From positions 27,061 through 91,060 of the forward strand of contig CAJUTJ010000029.1 in the NCBI GenBank assembly GCA_910589655.1: a DNA stretch of 64,000 nucleotides. The letters run 5' to 3'. The translations under genes were made by a program, and so were the position numbers. Position 1 is the stretch's first letter, and every line of letters starts with the position of its first letter. Positions 34,363 through 42,679 of this stretch are shown piece after piece. The stretch is from an uncultured Acetatifactor sp. (GTDB taxonomy: Bacteria; Bacillota; Clostridia; Lachnospirales; Lachnospiraceae). The notes below the pieces were generated by a model. That model made no database searches. It had not been told where the DNA came from and worked only from the letters and a program-made list of their open reading frames with translations.

Positions 34363-35442
34363 ATGATTCTCAATCATTTAGAAAGAATATACACGGAGCT
34401 GCTGCGCTCCCCGTATCCGGTCTTTATATGGGGCGCGGGATCCATGAGCGAAGAAATCATATCGCGTTTAGAGGAAAGAGGCATTTCCTATGCGGGCAGA
34501 TTTATCACCACAGAGGCAGAAAACTCCCACATTATCCCGTCGGATGAAGTGATTTTTTCTTTGAAAGAGCTGGAAATGCAGCACGAGAAAATTAACGTCG
34601 TGGCAGGCCACGGGCACTATGAAAAAATTACGGATTTGAAACCATATTCATTTATCAATAAAGTATATGTTATCCCCAACCCTTATTTACAGTATAAAGG
34701 GCCCGATCTGGAATATGTCTGTCAAAATCAGGATAGGCTGAATGAAATCATCGGACAGCTTGCAGACGTCGAATCCCAACAGGCTTTGGAACGTTATATT
34801 GCAGTTAGTATCACAAACGACATTAGTTATTTGCTTTACCCCGATATATGTGTGAACGGAATGTTCGACTTGAAGGAGTTGAATATTACGGATTCGGAAA
34901 GCCTTGTAGATGTAGGCGCATGGGAAGGCGACACCATAAGCCGCTTTTTGAAATGCACGGACAATAAATTCCGCAAAATATTTGCCTTTGAGCCGGATCC
35001 TAACATCTTTAAAGTACTACATAACAGATACGGAAACCATGAAAATATTTCGCTGTATCATTGCGGACTGGGAGAAAGAAACGGCGAGCTTTGCATCGGC
35101 AGGGAAAATACCCAGTCCGCATTCCTCACCTCCGCAGACGGCTCTCCCGCCTCGGAAAAAATACCCATAAAAACTCTGGATGACGTATTGGCGGAAGAAA
35201 CCGTAAGCCTGCTGAAAATCAGTGTTCCTTTTATGTTTTTAGATATCTTAAAGGGCAGCAGGAATTTACTGCAAAAAAACCGGCCGCGCTTAATCATTAA
35301 CGTTGCCGCAGATGACCGCTTTTTACTGTATGACACCGTAAAATGGATAACCGATTTAAATCTCCCCTATAAATTGGTTCTTCGGTTTGACTTTCCCATG
35401 CCCACACGATTATATTTATACGCATACTCCGCCACCCTTTGA
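34363..35442 (+). CDS. FkbM-family methyltransferase-like protein with altered core
   Basis: 359 residues. The first 95 resemble a nucleotide-binding fold (PVFIWGAGSMSEEIISRLEERG). The FkbM-type domain follows from about 170: LVDVGAWEGDTISRF, IFAFEPDPNIFKVLHNR and YHCGLGERNGEL. FkbM proteins transfer a methyl group to a sugar or polyketide hydroxyl. The usual KIDVEG motif reads KISVPF here (about residue 285), so a conserved acidic position is missing. It is monocistronic with its own promoter and ends at a long hairpin. Activity cannot be assumed. Confidence 0.8.
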   Translation: MILNHLERIYTELLRSPYPVFIWGAGSMSEEIISRLEERGISYAGRFITTEAENSHIIPSDEVIFSLKELEMQHEKINVVAGHGHYEKITDLKPYSFINKVYVIPNPYLQYKGPDLEYVCQNQDRLNEIIGQLADVESQQALERYIAVSITNDISYLLYPDICVNGMFDLKELNITDSESLVDVGAWEGDTISRFLKCTDNKFRKIFAFEPDPNIFKVLHNRYGNHENISLYHCGLGERNGELCIGRENTQSAFLTSADGSPASEKIPIKTLDDVLAEETVSLLKISVPFMFLDILKGSRNLLQKNRPRLIINVAADDRFLLYDTVKWITDLNLPYKLVLRFDFPMPTRLYLYAYSATL

Positions 35443-35449
35443 TACGCTT

Positions 35450-35553
35450 AAAGGGGCTGTTGCTAATTACAGAAATTCCGCCACATACGGTAATGCCATG
35501 AGCAATATTTACCATATGTGACAGCCATTTCATGTGCGGCAACAGCCCCTTTT
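35450..35553. terminator. Long nested hairpin between convergent genes
   Basis: Outer arms AAAGGGGCTGTTGC (35450-35463) and GCAACAGCCCCTTTT (35539-35553) enclose a second imperfect stem (CCACATACGGTAAT/ATTTACCATATGTG). The T-run on the plus strand and its position 7 bp after a stop codon fit a terminator. The 75-base structured interior is unusual and could instead mark a small inserted element. Confidence 0.65.
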
Positions 35554-35623
35554 TATATCTGCCGTGTGGAACGCCGTTTCCGGCCGGTCTCAGACGGTTC
35601 CAAGAGAGATATCCGAAGCATTG

Positions 35624-36580
35624 TCAGTCTGTAATATACTCTTCATACTTACGGCATATCCAGTGCTCCCGAATACATATCTTTGTTTCGATGGGCTTGT
35701 TCTCAAAGCAGCGCATATGATTCCTTACAAAGTCATATCCCGACAGAACCGAAAATTCCACGCCTCCTGAGAATCTGGGATTGCATTCAAGAAGATACCG
35801 TACCCCATCCTCCGTCTCAAGAAATTCAAAGTTCACGCACCCTGTTATGCCCAGACTTTCCGCCAGATCCTCACAGACTTTTTCAAGAGCTTCCTCCCGG
35901 AAAACCTGTACGCTTAATCCCGCCCCGTTTAAGGTTCTGAGCAATTCCCTTCTGGCTGCCGCTGCACAGCAGCCGGTTCTCTTGTCCCTGACCACATCGA
36001 CAGTGATAACATTCCCCGCAATATATGGCTGAAACAAATATTCTCCGGCCTTTACCTTACGGCAGAATCCGTAAAATTCTTCCTCATCCGTGAAAATTCT
36101 AAAGCCCTGACTGCTTCTCCCTCTGACAGGTTTCCCCACAACCGGAAAACATATATTGTGTTTTTCTATGTCTTCCATTCCGTAATCCCATATCACATTA
36201 CACAATCCGGTTCCTTTTAGAGTATCGGCTGTTTTCTTTTTATTTCTGCATATGTTTATAACATCATAATCCGACATGCATAATATCGAAAGGTTTTCAA
36301 ACTTCTGTCTGTTTTCATTGAAGACATCTATTTCGTCATCTGTCAGAGGACAAATATAGTCCACTTTCCGTTCTCTGCATATCTCCAGTATCCTGTTGAT
36401 ATAACAATTTTGTTCCGCCGCCGGGGGAACATTATAGAACTCATCCACATTTCGAGCATCCACCACCCATTCCTTGGGATAAATATCCGTACCGATTACA
36501 TAATACCCCTCTTTATGCAGTACTTTAATCACAATATCCGCGGACATTGAGCCGATTGCCGTCACCAGAACTTTTTTCAT
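35624..36580 (-). CDS. ATP-grasp enzyme (CarB/PylC-like)
   Basis: 318 residues. A Rossmann-like N-terminal domain (KVLVTAIGSMSADIVIKVLH) is followed by an ATP-grasp fold with FPVVGKPVRGRSSQG and a metal-binding end FLECNPRFSGGVEFS. Such enzymes ligate a carboxylate to an amine or thiol through an acyl phosphate. In a glycan cluster it may couple an amino acid to an amino sugar, for example to a WecE or aminoethylphosphonate product, but the substrate cannot be read from the sequence. GGAGATTAA precedes the start. Confidence 0.82.
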   Translation of the reverse strand: MKKVLVTAIGSMSADIVIKVLHKEGYYVIGTDIYPKEWVVDARNVDEFYNVPPAAEQNCYINRILEICRERKVDYICPLTDDEIDVFNENRQKFENLSILCMSDYDVINICRNKKKTADTLKGTGLCNVIWDYGMEDIEKHNICFPVVGKPVRGRSSQGFRIFTDEEEFYGFCRKVKAGEYLFQPYIAGNVITVDVVRDKRTGCCAAAARRELLRTLNGAGLSVQVFREEALEKVCEDLAESLGITGCVNFEFLETEDGVRYLLECNPRFSGGVEFSVLSGYDFVRNHMRCFENKPIETKICIREHWICRKYEEYITD

Positions 36581-36730
36581 TTAATCTCCATTCCCGCACC
36601 GTCTTCTACCCATAAACAACTTTGCGGTAAACTTTACATGACCATCCATCACATAGACGCAGGCAGGCCTGTATTTCAGGCCGTACAGCTCCCGACTGCC
36701 TACGCGATATTCTTCATCCTTATATTTCCG

Positions 36731-36763
36731 CTTCCGGACATGCCGTCAACGGCAGCACAAACA
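36731..36763 (-). repeat. Module B hairpin between two genes
   Basis: On the minus strand TTTGTGCTGCCG, a short loop and CGGCATGTCCGGAAG; the stem is 5 bp. It lies in a 275-bp gap and is followed near 36787-36812 by the GAACGC/GCGTTC stem also seen at 1320-1346. Confidence 0.75.
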
Positions 36764-36855
36764 ATCCATAAATTGCCACAAAGCCGTATGAACGCTGCGC
36801 CTGCGTTCTTCAGACCCGGATGTTCGAAATCCGGCAGCTTTGAACCCGGTATGCT

Positions 36856-38928
36856 TTATCCCTTTTCTTTAAGCGAAGGAGTAATTCCCTTTTTTATGAT
36901 GTCTTCTCTGAATTCCTTGTACGAATAATGGTATTTGTTTTCCATGCATTCCTTCACGGAATCAAAGATCTCGCATAAATAACACATCGCACTATATTGT
37001 ACAAATTGATTGATATGGTTCAGCATCAGGAAATATTTTTCACATTTTATTTCCTCTTCTGTATCCGCATCGGGATGAATCATTAATTCGCCAAACGCTT
37101 GCTTAAAGAAATCTTTTTCCATATCCCTGATGACCCAAAGCCAGTTACAACCTGCCTCCGCCATGTGCCGCATTATATTGTTTTCAGAGGCTACACTGGT
37201 ATTCTCACTGTGACTGCCCTGATATCTCCTCATTTTTACAAGAGCTTTCGGTACTATATAAATAGAAGTATGCTGAATCACATAAATCCACTTAAAAAAA
37301 TCAGGAAGCTGGGTACAAGGAGTCTTTTTTATGTTCATGCACAATTCTCGTCTGGTCAGTGAGGAGGGATTGCACAATGCATTACCGTATTTCCAAAAAT
37401 AATGCATCCATTCACTGCTGCTTTTATTCTTTTGGAAAAAATACCAGTCGTTTGTCTCCCTTAGATTTTCGTCCGTGTATACACACCATGTAAGACATGC
37501 GCCGCAATCTTCATGCTCCTCCATATATGCTACCTGAAGCGCCAGCTTATCCCGTTCCCATACATCATCCGAATGCATAAGCGCAATATACTTTCCCGTG
37601 GCATACTGCTGCAGAAATTCGCTTCGGCCTCCGATATTTTCTTCAAAATACATTTCTTTTGCATAATGGGCCGAATATCTCTTCATTATTTCCGCCGTAT
37701 GATCCGAAGAAGCGTCATCCGCCACTATAAACTCTATGTTCTTATAAGACTGATTGATCACACTTTCTATGGCCTCGGCCACAAAGCTCTCATGGTTATA
37801 GCAAGACATAATAACGCTCACCAGCGGACCCTCTTTGCATAATATTTCGTCCACTCTGATCTGTTCTGCCATGTCCAGCGGCACTTCCTCTTGTTTCGTT
37901 AAAACGTACAATGTACTTGTGTCAATCAAGCCGCATTGTTCAAAAACGTCCTCTCCAAAATAATCTTTCCCCAGACTATGTACGTAAAACTGCTCTTGGA
38001 GCCGATCTGTCAAATCCTCTTTGCTATAGACGCGGCAATGATCCCCTTGTCCGAATCTTCTCCAGTTTTCCGCTTCGGACAATCCCCACTCCTCATCTGT
38101 CTCCTTGCGGTTCAAATCCACAGGAACAAGAAAAATAATCTTTCCGTCCGGTTTCAGAATACGTTTTAATTCTCCCAGCGCCTTCCTGTCATCCCGGACA
38201 TGCTCCAAAACATGGGAACATATTATTACGTCATAGGCCTCATCCGCCACCATATTCATATCCTGCAGATCGGATCGGAAAGTAACGTTACTCATAAAAA
38301 GATCCGTTGTTTCATACACGGTCTGGGGACAGTGCCGTATAATCCATTGTCCGATGCTTGCTGCCGGTGCGATCTGAAGCACCTTCGCCCCCTCAGCCGC
38401 ATCCCGAAGCCTTGCCTTTTTCAAAAAAGATATGATCATGCGATCCCTGTCGCTTGCACCGCATTCCGGACAGCTGTATTCATTTAGATTCAAGGTTTCC
38501 GATTTCGTATTTTGCGGTACATGATATTTTTCTTCCATTTGTCTGTAATAATCCGGCAAAGGCAGGTAGGCTACTCTCTTTTCACAACAGATACACCTTT
38601 TAATCTTTTTGAGACATTTCATCTTGATATCTTCTATACACTCTACGGATAAAGACAGCGACGAAACCATATTCTCCACATTCTTCCGCATAAAATCGGG
38701 ATCCCCGCATTGGCCGCAAAATTCACAAAAAGCATCAAAAAATTCCTGATATTCCCCGTAAATTTCCTGCGGAACAATGGTCTGCAGTTCCGAAATCACT
38801 TGAGAATATCCGCTTATTTTCCGCAGAAAGGAATCAAAATCCGTTCCTCTCTCCAATTCGTTTAAAATATCACGTCCCTGTATTTCAATTTCCGTAAGCA
38901 GCTGCAATCTTTCCTGATATAAATTCAT
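36856..38928 (-). CDS. Zn-ribbon methyltransferase fused to a GT2 glycosyltransferase
   Basis: 690 residues in three parts: a helical N-terminus (1-110), a Cys-rich segment (CICC..CPEC) leading into a class I methyltransferase (about 165-355, with AYDVIICSHVLEHV and GQGDHCRVYSKEDL), and a GT2 domain (about 375-600, VSVIMSCYNHESFVAEAIES, IEFIVADDASSDH, MHSDDVWE). The methyltransferase is a paralogue of the one at 54841-55929 and of the degenerate domain at 48709-50454. It probably adds and methylates one sugar. Between phnW and the ATP-grasp gene, transcribed with both. Confidence 0.86.
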   Translation of the reverse strand: MNLYQERLQLLTEIEIQGRDILNELERGTDFDSFLRKISGYSQVISELQTIVPQEIYGEYQEFFDAFCEFCGQCGDPDFMRKNVENMVSSLSLSVECIEDIKMKCLKKIKRCICCEKRVAYLPLPDYYRQMEEKYHVPQNTKSETLNLNEYSCPECGASDRDRMIISFLKKARLRDAAEGAKVLQIAPAASIGQWIIRHCPQTVYETTDLFMSNVTFRSDLQDMNMVADEAYDVIICSHVLEHVRDDRKALGELKRILKPDGKIIFLVPVDLNRKETDEEWGLSEAENWRRFGQGDHCRVYSKEDLTDRLQEQFYVHSLGKDYFGEDVFEQCGLIDTSTLYVLTKQEEVPLDMAEQIRVDEILCKEGPLVSVIMSCYNHESFVAEAIESVINQSYKNIEFIVADDASSDHTAEIMKRYSAHYAKEMYFEENIGGRSEFLQQYATGKYIALMHSDDVWERDKLALQVAYMEEHEDCGACLTWCVYTDENLRETNDWYFFQKNKSSSEWMHYFWKYGNALCNPSSLTRRELCMNIKKTPCTQLPDFFKWIYVIQHTSIYIVPKALVKMRRYQGSHSENTSVASENNIMRHMAEAGCNWLWVIRDMEKDFFKQAFGELMIHPDADTEEEIKCEKYFLMLNHINQFVQYSAMCYLCEIFDSVKECMENKYHYSYKEFREDIIKKGITPSLKEKG

Positions 38929-39066
38929 ATTCTTTTCCTTTCCGCAATTTCGATTATCTTAGAAACCATATCCCCTTCTTTTCGGCGGGATATCCTTCCG
39001 GCGCGTGTTATGCGCTCTAATGTCAGACGCCGCATATTGCAGCCTGCCGTTCTGCTAAAGAAGCTT

Positions 39067-40221
39067 TCATTGCAAAGACGTTTCCCCGGAATTATATTTT
39101 ATCGGAATTTCCACCCGGCATTGAGCCAATGCCTCCCGAAACACGACGAAGAAGTTCCGGATATCCTGTTCGTCAATGGCTCCCAGCGCACAGAGCCGGA
39201 AAGTGTCCGCCGAAGCCACTTTCCCGGGGTAAATGGTAAAGCCGCGGTCATAACAATAATCATGTACCTTCTCAAAATCCCAGTTTTCATCCTCCGGATA
39301 ATACACGGATGCCACAAGACCGGCCTGCCATTCCTCCTTGATAACCTCACGAAAGCCCAGCTCCGCCAGACCTTCCCGAATGGCATTAAACACTCTGGTA
39401 TGGCGTTTCCATTTTTCCTCTTCCCCCTCGGCAAAATACTCTTCTATCGCTTGAATAGCCGCATAAATTGTTTGCACCGGAGGAGTAAAATGCATCTCTC
39501 CCGTCTTTTCAAACCAGTCATACTGCAAAAACAAATTACAATAATAAGAACGTCGGGGGTAAGATGCCGACTTCTCTATCAAATCCCGCCGGCCGATGAT
39601 AAAAGACAGCCCCGTCATGGCCATCAAGCCCTTTTGGGCGGATGCCATACAGAAATCTATCTGTTCTTTCTCCATATCAATAGGACGCATGGCCAAAGTA
39701 GACGTGGTGTCCACCGTAAATACGGCATGGTATTTATGAGCCAGCGCACCGATTTCACCGATAGGGTTTAAAATCCCCGTGCCTGTCTCATTGTGCGTCG
39801 TATGAACCAGAGCAATGTCGGAATTTTCTCTCAGCGTCTTTTCTACCACGGCCAAGTCGGGCAGTTCGTCCGTGGGAAATTCCAGATTTATATAAGACAG
39901 TCCGTAATATTGACAGACTTCCACCGCTCTTGCGCTGTAAGCGCCGTTATTGACTATTAGAATCCTGCCCCCTTCCGGAAGCAGCGAATTCAGGCAGACG
40001 TCAATATTGATGGTTCCGCTTCCGCAGAACAAAACCGAAGTATATTTTTCCGGATCGCCGTGGACAATCTTTACCAAGTCGCTGCGCAGCTTCCTCATCA
40101 TCCCGGCAAACTCTTTCTCTCTGGGGCAGATATCCGGAACCACCTGCGCCATTTTTACCGTGTCCGTGGTGGTAGCCGGACCGGGATTCAATAAAATGTT
40201 TCTCTTAATTGTTCCGCTCAT
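39067..40221 (-). CDS. phnW: 2-aminoethylphosphonate-pyruvate transaminase
   Basis: PLP enzyme of the class V fold that interconverts phosphonoacetaldehyde and 2-aminoethylphosphonate. LLNPGPATTTDTVKMAQ, DICPREKEF, FCGSGTINIDVCLNSLLP and THNETGTGILNPIGEIG are characteristic. Lys197 in ASAQKGLMAMTG binds PLP, and FTVDTTSTLAM precedes it. The length of 384 residues is slightly over the usual 365-370. PhnW alone can be degradative, but with pepM and ppd 5 kb away it completes aminoethylphosphonate synthesis. It has its own promoter. Confidence 0.92.
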   Translation of the reverse strand: MSGTIKRNILLNPGPATTTDTVKMAQVVPDICPREKEFAGMMRKLRSDLVKIVHGDPEKYTSVLFCGSGTINIDVCLNSLLPEGGRILIVNNGAYSARAVEVCQYYGLSYINLEFPTDELPDLAVVEKTLRENSDIALVHTTHNETGTGILNPIGEIGALAHKYHAVFTVDTTSTLAMRPIDMEKEQIDFCMASAQKGLMAMTGLSFIIGRRDLIEKSASYPRRSYYCNLFLQYDWFEKTGEMHFTPPVQTIYAAIQAIEEYFAEGEEEKWKRHTRVFNAIREGLAELGFREVIKEEWQAGLVASVYYPEDENWDFEKVHDYCYDRGFTIYPGKVASADTFRLCALGAIDEQDIRNFFVVFREALAQCRVEIPIKYNSGETSLQ

Positions 40222-40322
40222 TTTCTCACTTCTCTTTTTCTATAATATATGACCATGAAATCCCCGTCCTGCCAATGAAAAAGTTCAGACAAGGGACTAA
40301 AAAACTTTTTTCATTTAGACAC

Positions 40323-40351
40323 ATTATATATCAAGTGTCCCTTTGGAACAA
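40323..40351 (-). promoter_or_regulatory. Promoter of the phnW unit
   Basis: On the minus strand TTGTTC, a 17-bp spacer and TATAAT, about 100 bp before the phnW start. The rest of the 325-bp gap to 40546 holds the divergent licD promoter. Confidence 0.75.
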
Positions 40352-40482
40352 TAGATAATATTCTTCCTAAACAACATGGAACACTCAATTCAGCGAAAGA
40401 CAGTCTCTAAGTTCAGGTGCCTAGATATCTCAATATCTCCCGCGGCAAGACACAAGAAAAAACATTCACAGAAAAAGATACC

Positions 40483-40511
40483 TTGTATTGCTCTTTTTTT
40501 TACTATATAAT
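40483..40511 (+). promoter_or_regulatory. Promoter of the first LicD gene
   Basis: TTGTAT, a 17-bp T-rich spacer and TATAAT, about 35 bp before the start at 40547. Confidence 0.8.
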
Positions 40512-40546
40512 GATTAAAAATTACTTACAAAAAGGCGGGACATCAC

Positions 40547-41464
40547 ATGCTTACATTTTCAAAAGATTTCTTTCAGGGAGAGACAAGGGACGATTTTTAT
40601 ATAGAGCCTATGATGAAATGCGTCTGGGCCGCTCAATTGGAAGTATTGGCTGTCGTAGAACAAATCTGCAGGCAGAACGGCCTCCGGTATTTTGCCGACT
40701 GGGGGACATTGCTCGGCGCGGTGCGCCACAAAGGCTATATCCCTTGGGACGATGATTTGGATATCTGTATGCTGCGGGAAGATTACAACCGCTTTGCCGC
40801 CGTTGCGGAAAAAGGGCTGCCCGGTGAATATCAGGCAGTCAGCCTGAATACCTTTCCGGACTGGGATCAGGTCTTTCTGCGGGTAGTCAATGCCTGCACC
40901 GTCAGCTATGACGAAGAGCGGCTCAGGCAGTTCCACGGCTGTCCTTATATGATAGGAATCGACATTTTCCCGTTGGATGTCATACCGGAACAACCCCAAA
41001 CGGAAAATTATCACACGGAGCTTTTTTCCACTGTCTATTCCTCCGCCCGTCTCTATCCGAAGGAACCTTCCGAAGTGGAAGAAATTTTACCGGATCTGGA
41101 AGATCTCTGCGGCACAAGCTTCAACCGGAGCGGAAACCTGCAAAACCAGCTGCTGAGGGCGGCCGATGCCATAGCCCAAAATTACGCCAGCTCCGGAAGC
41201 CGCCTCCTGACCCATCTGGCAGACCATGCGGTAAAAAAACATTTTCTGCGGAAAGAATGGTATGAAGAATGCGTATATCTGCCCTTTGAAGGATTCCGTA
41301 TTCCGGCTCCCGCAGAGTACGATTCCGTATTGCAAGAATTATTCGGTGATTATATGACGCCTGTCCGCTACGCTGCCGGACACGACTATCCCTTTTATAA
41401 AAAACAGCAGGAACTGTACGAACAATCCCTTTCAGCTTCCGAAATCCGGCCATTTCTGCCTTAA
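40547..41464 (+). CDS. licD: LicD-family phosphotransferase, copy 1
   Basis: 305 residues. GTLLGAVRHKGYIPWDDDLD (53-72) is the LicD nucleotidyltransferase-fold signature, followed by FHGCPYMIGIDIFPLD. LicD moves phosphocholine from CDP-choline onto a sugar; related proteins act with other CDP or CMP donors. With a cytidylyltransferase and aminoethylphosphonate genes nearby, transfer of aminoethylphosphonate is likely here, though not proven. It closely resembles the copies at 41432-42370 and 62274-63200. Its 3' end overlaps the convergent second copy by 33 bp. Confidence 0.9.
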   Translation: MLTFSKDFFQGETRDDFYIEPMMKCVWAAQLEVLAVVEQICRQNGLRYFADWGTLLGAVRHKGYIPWDDDLDICMLREDYNRFAAVAEKGLPGEYQAVSLNTFPDWDQVFLRVVNACTVSYDEERLRQFHGCPYMIGIDIFPLDVIPEQPQTENYHTELFSTVYSSARLYPKEPSEVEEILPDLEDLCGTSFNRSGNLQNQLLRAADAIAQNYASSGSRLLTHLADHAVKKHFLRKEWYEECVYLPFEGFRIPAPAEYDSVLQELFGDYMTPVRYAAGHDYPFYKKQQELYEQSLSASEIRPFLP

Positions 41465-42370
41465 TTGTTCCAATTGTTCCCCGTAAAAAGGATAGGAATG
41501 ACCTTCGAATGTCCTGACCGGCGTCATATAGTCTCCAAAAAGCTCCGTCAATATTTCCTTGTAACCGCAGGGGACAAGGACGGAGCTGTTTTCAAAGGAA
41601 AACGTTTCCGTACTGCGGAACCATTCCTTATCATACCTGCAGTCATACTTGTCGTTGTCTATGGCATAGGCGGCATAGGCTCCGCTTGTCTGAAAATTCC
41701 CCTCCATGCAGACCCTGTCATAAAACCGGCAGAGCTGATTCAATATGTTTTCGCTTTTGTCTATCTCTATGCCAAATCCTTCCTCCAAAGCTTCCACGCC
41801 TTCCATTACGATGTCATGCAGCTGCTGCTTTATGGATTCCTCGGCTTTTTCTTCCTTCAGCAGTGCCACCGCCAGCGTCCGCACTATTTTCAGGACTTCC
41901 TGCTGGTAATTCCGCTTAGCCTCCTCTTCCGCCCATTCGTCCAAGGGGAAAATGTCAATTCCTACCACAAAGGGGCAGCCGTGGAATGCCTTCAAGCGTT
42001 TTTCCGAGATATCGATGGTATCCCCGTTGACCACACGGGCAAAAGACTGCTGCCACTCCGGTTCATGATACACATCTAACAGCCGGTATCCCTCCGGCAG
42101 ACGTGTTTTAGCCGCCCCGAGAAATTTCAGATAGTCCTCCCTCGGCATGGCAATATCGATATCATCATCCCATGGAATAAATCCCTTATGGCGGACCGCC
42201 CCCAACAGCGTCCCCCAGAAAGCATACTGCCTTATCTTTTCTTCCTTGCAGATTTCCGCTACTCTCTGCAGCACTTCCAGCTGTGCCGCCCACACTCTTT
42301 TCATCATGGAGTCGACGGTGAATCCGGATCTGACCTCTTCCTGAAAAAATTCTACTGGAAATTCCAACAT
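41432..42370 (-). CDS. licD: LicD-family phosphotransferase, copy 2
   Basis: 312 residues with GTLLGAVRHKGFIPWDDDID and FHGCPFVVGIDIFPLD. It starts at ATG 42370 behind AAGGAG; the frame continues 27 codons upstream through a repeat leader (NQVSARCSAKVSVK) that is probably untranslated. The two convergent LicD genes share N-terminal, central and C-terminal blocks (GDYMTPVR...G.D/SYPFY) and arose by duplication. The different middle regions suggest different acceptors. Confidence 0.9.
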   Translation of the reverse strand: MLEFPVEFFQEEVRSGFTVDSMMKRVWAAQLEVLQRVAEICKEEKIRQYAFWGTLLGAVRHKGFIPWDDDIDIAMPREDYLKFLGAAKTRLPEGYRLLDVYHEPEWQQSFARVVNGDTIDISEKRLKAFHGCPFVVGIDIFPLDEWAEEEAKRNYQQEVLKIVRTLAVALLKEEKAEESIKQQLHDIVMEGVEALEEGFGIEIDKSENILNQLCRFYDRVCMEGNFQTSGAYAAYAIDNDKYDCRYDKEWFRSTETFSFENSSVLVPCGYKEILTELFGDYMTPVRTFEGHSYPFYGEQLEQLRQKWPDFGS

Positions 42371-42395
42371 GTTTTTCTCCTTATTCCTTGACTTT

Positions 42396-42478
42396 ACACT
42401 CACCTTCGCGCTGCAACGCGCACTTACTTGGTTCATTGCCCGCGGGAGCAAATACTTGAATATGCTTTTTTATCCAAC
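42396..42478 (-). repeat. Diverged leader cassette before LicD copy 2 (module A)
   Basis: On the transcribed strand AGGTTGGATAAAAAAGCATA-TTCAAG (a broken first stem), then AGTGCGCGTTGCAGCGCG and GAAGGTGAG. A CCCGCGGG palindrome sits between them. Alignment with the pepM and 44.74-kb cassettes is clear only at both ends. Confidence 0.65.
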
Positions 42479-42512
42479 CTTCACATTCAGTCTGTCACAA
42501 ATTATTATCTTG

Positions 42513-42540
42513 ATTCTAACATAGTACGCCGGAAAGTCAA
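42513..42540 (-). promoter_or_regulatory. Promoter of LicD copy 2
   Basis: On the minus strand TTGACT, a 16-bp spacer and TAGAAT, about 145 bp before the start, upstream of the leader cassette. Confidence 0.65.
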
Positions 42541-42621
42541 TCGTTCCGTAGCAGAAGGACTTTTCAACCTTTCTTTTTCATGATAGAATGAAGATAAATA
42601 CCTGCCTTGGGCAGATAAGTC

Positions 42622-42679
42622 TGGAAGTAAACTTCCAAATACGGATTTATATACGTGCCAACGCACGCAAGAGGTATAT
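42622..42679 (+). repeat. Two-hairpin leader cassette (module A variant) with AAGAGG site
   Basis: Stems TGGAAGT/ACTTCCA (42622-42637) and CGTGC/GCACG (42654-42667), joined by AATACGGATTTATATA, are followed by AAGAGGTATAT and the start codon of the CgeB-like gene. A degenerate copy lies at 44692-44735. Confidence 0.85.
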
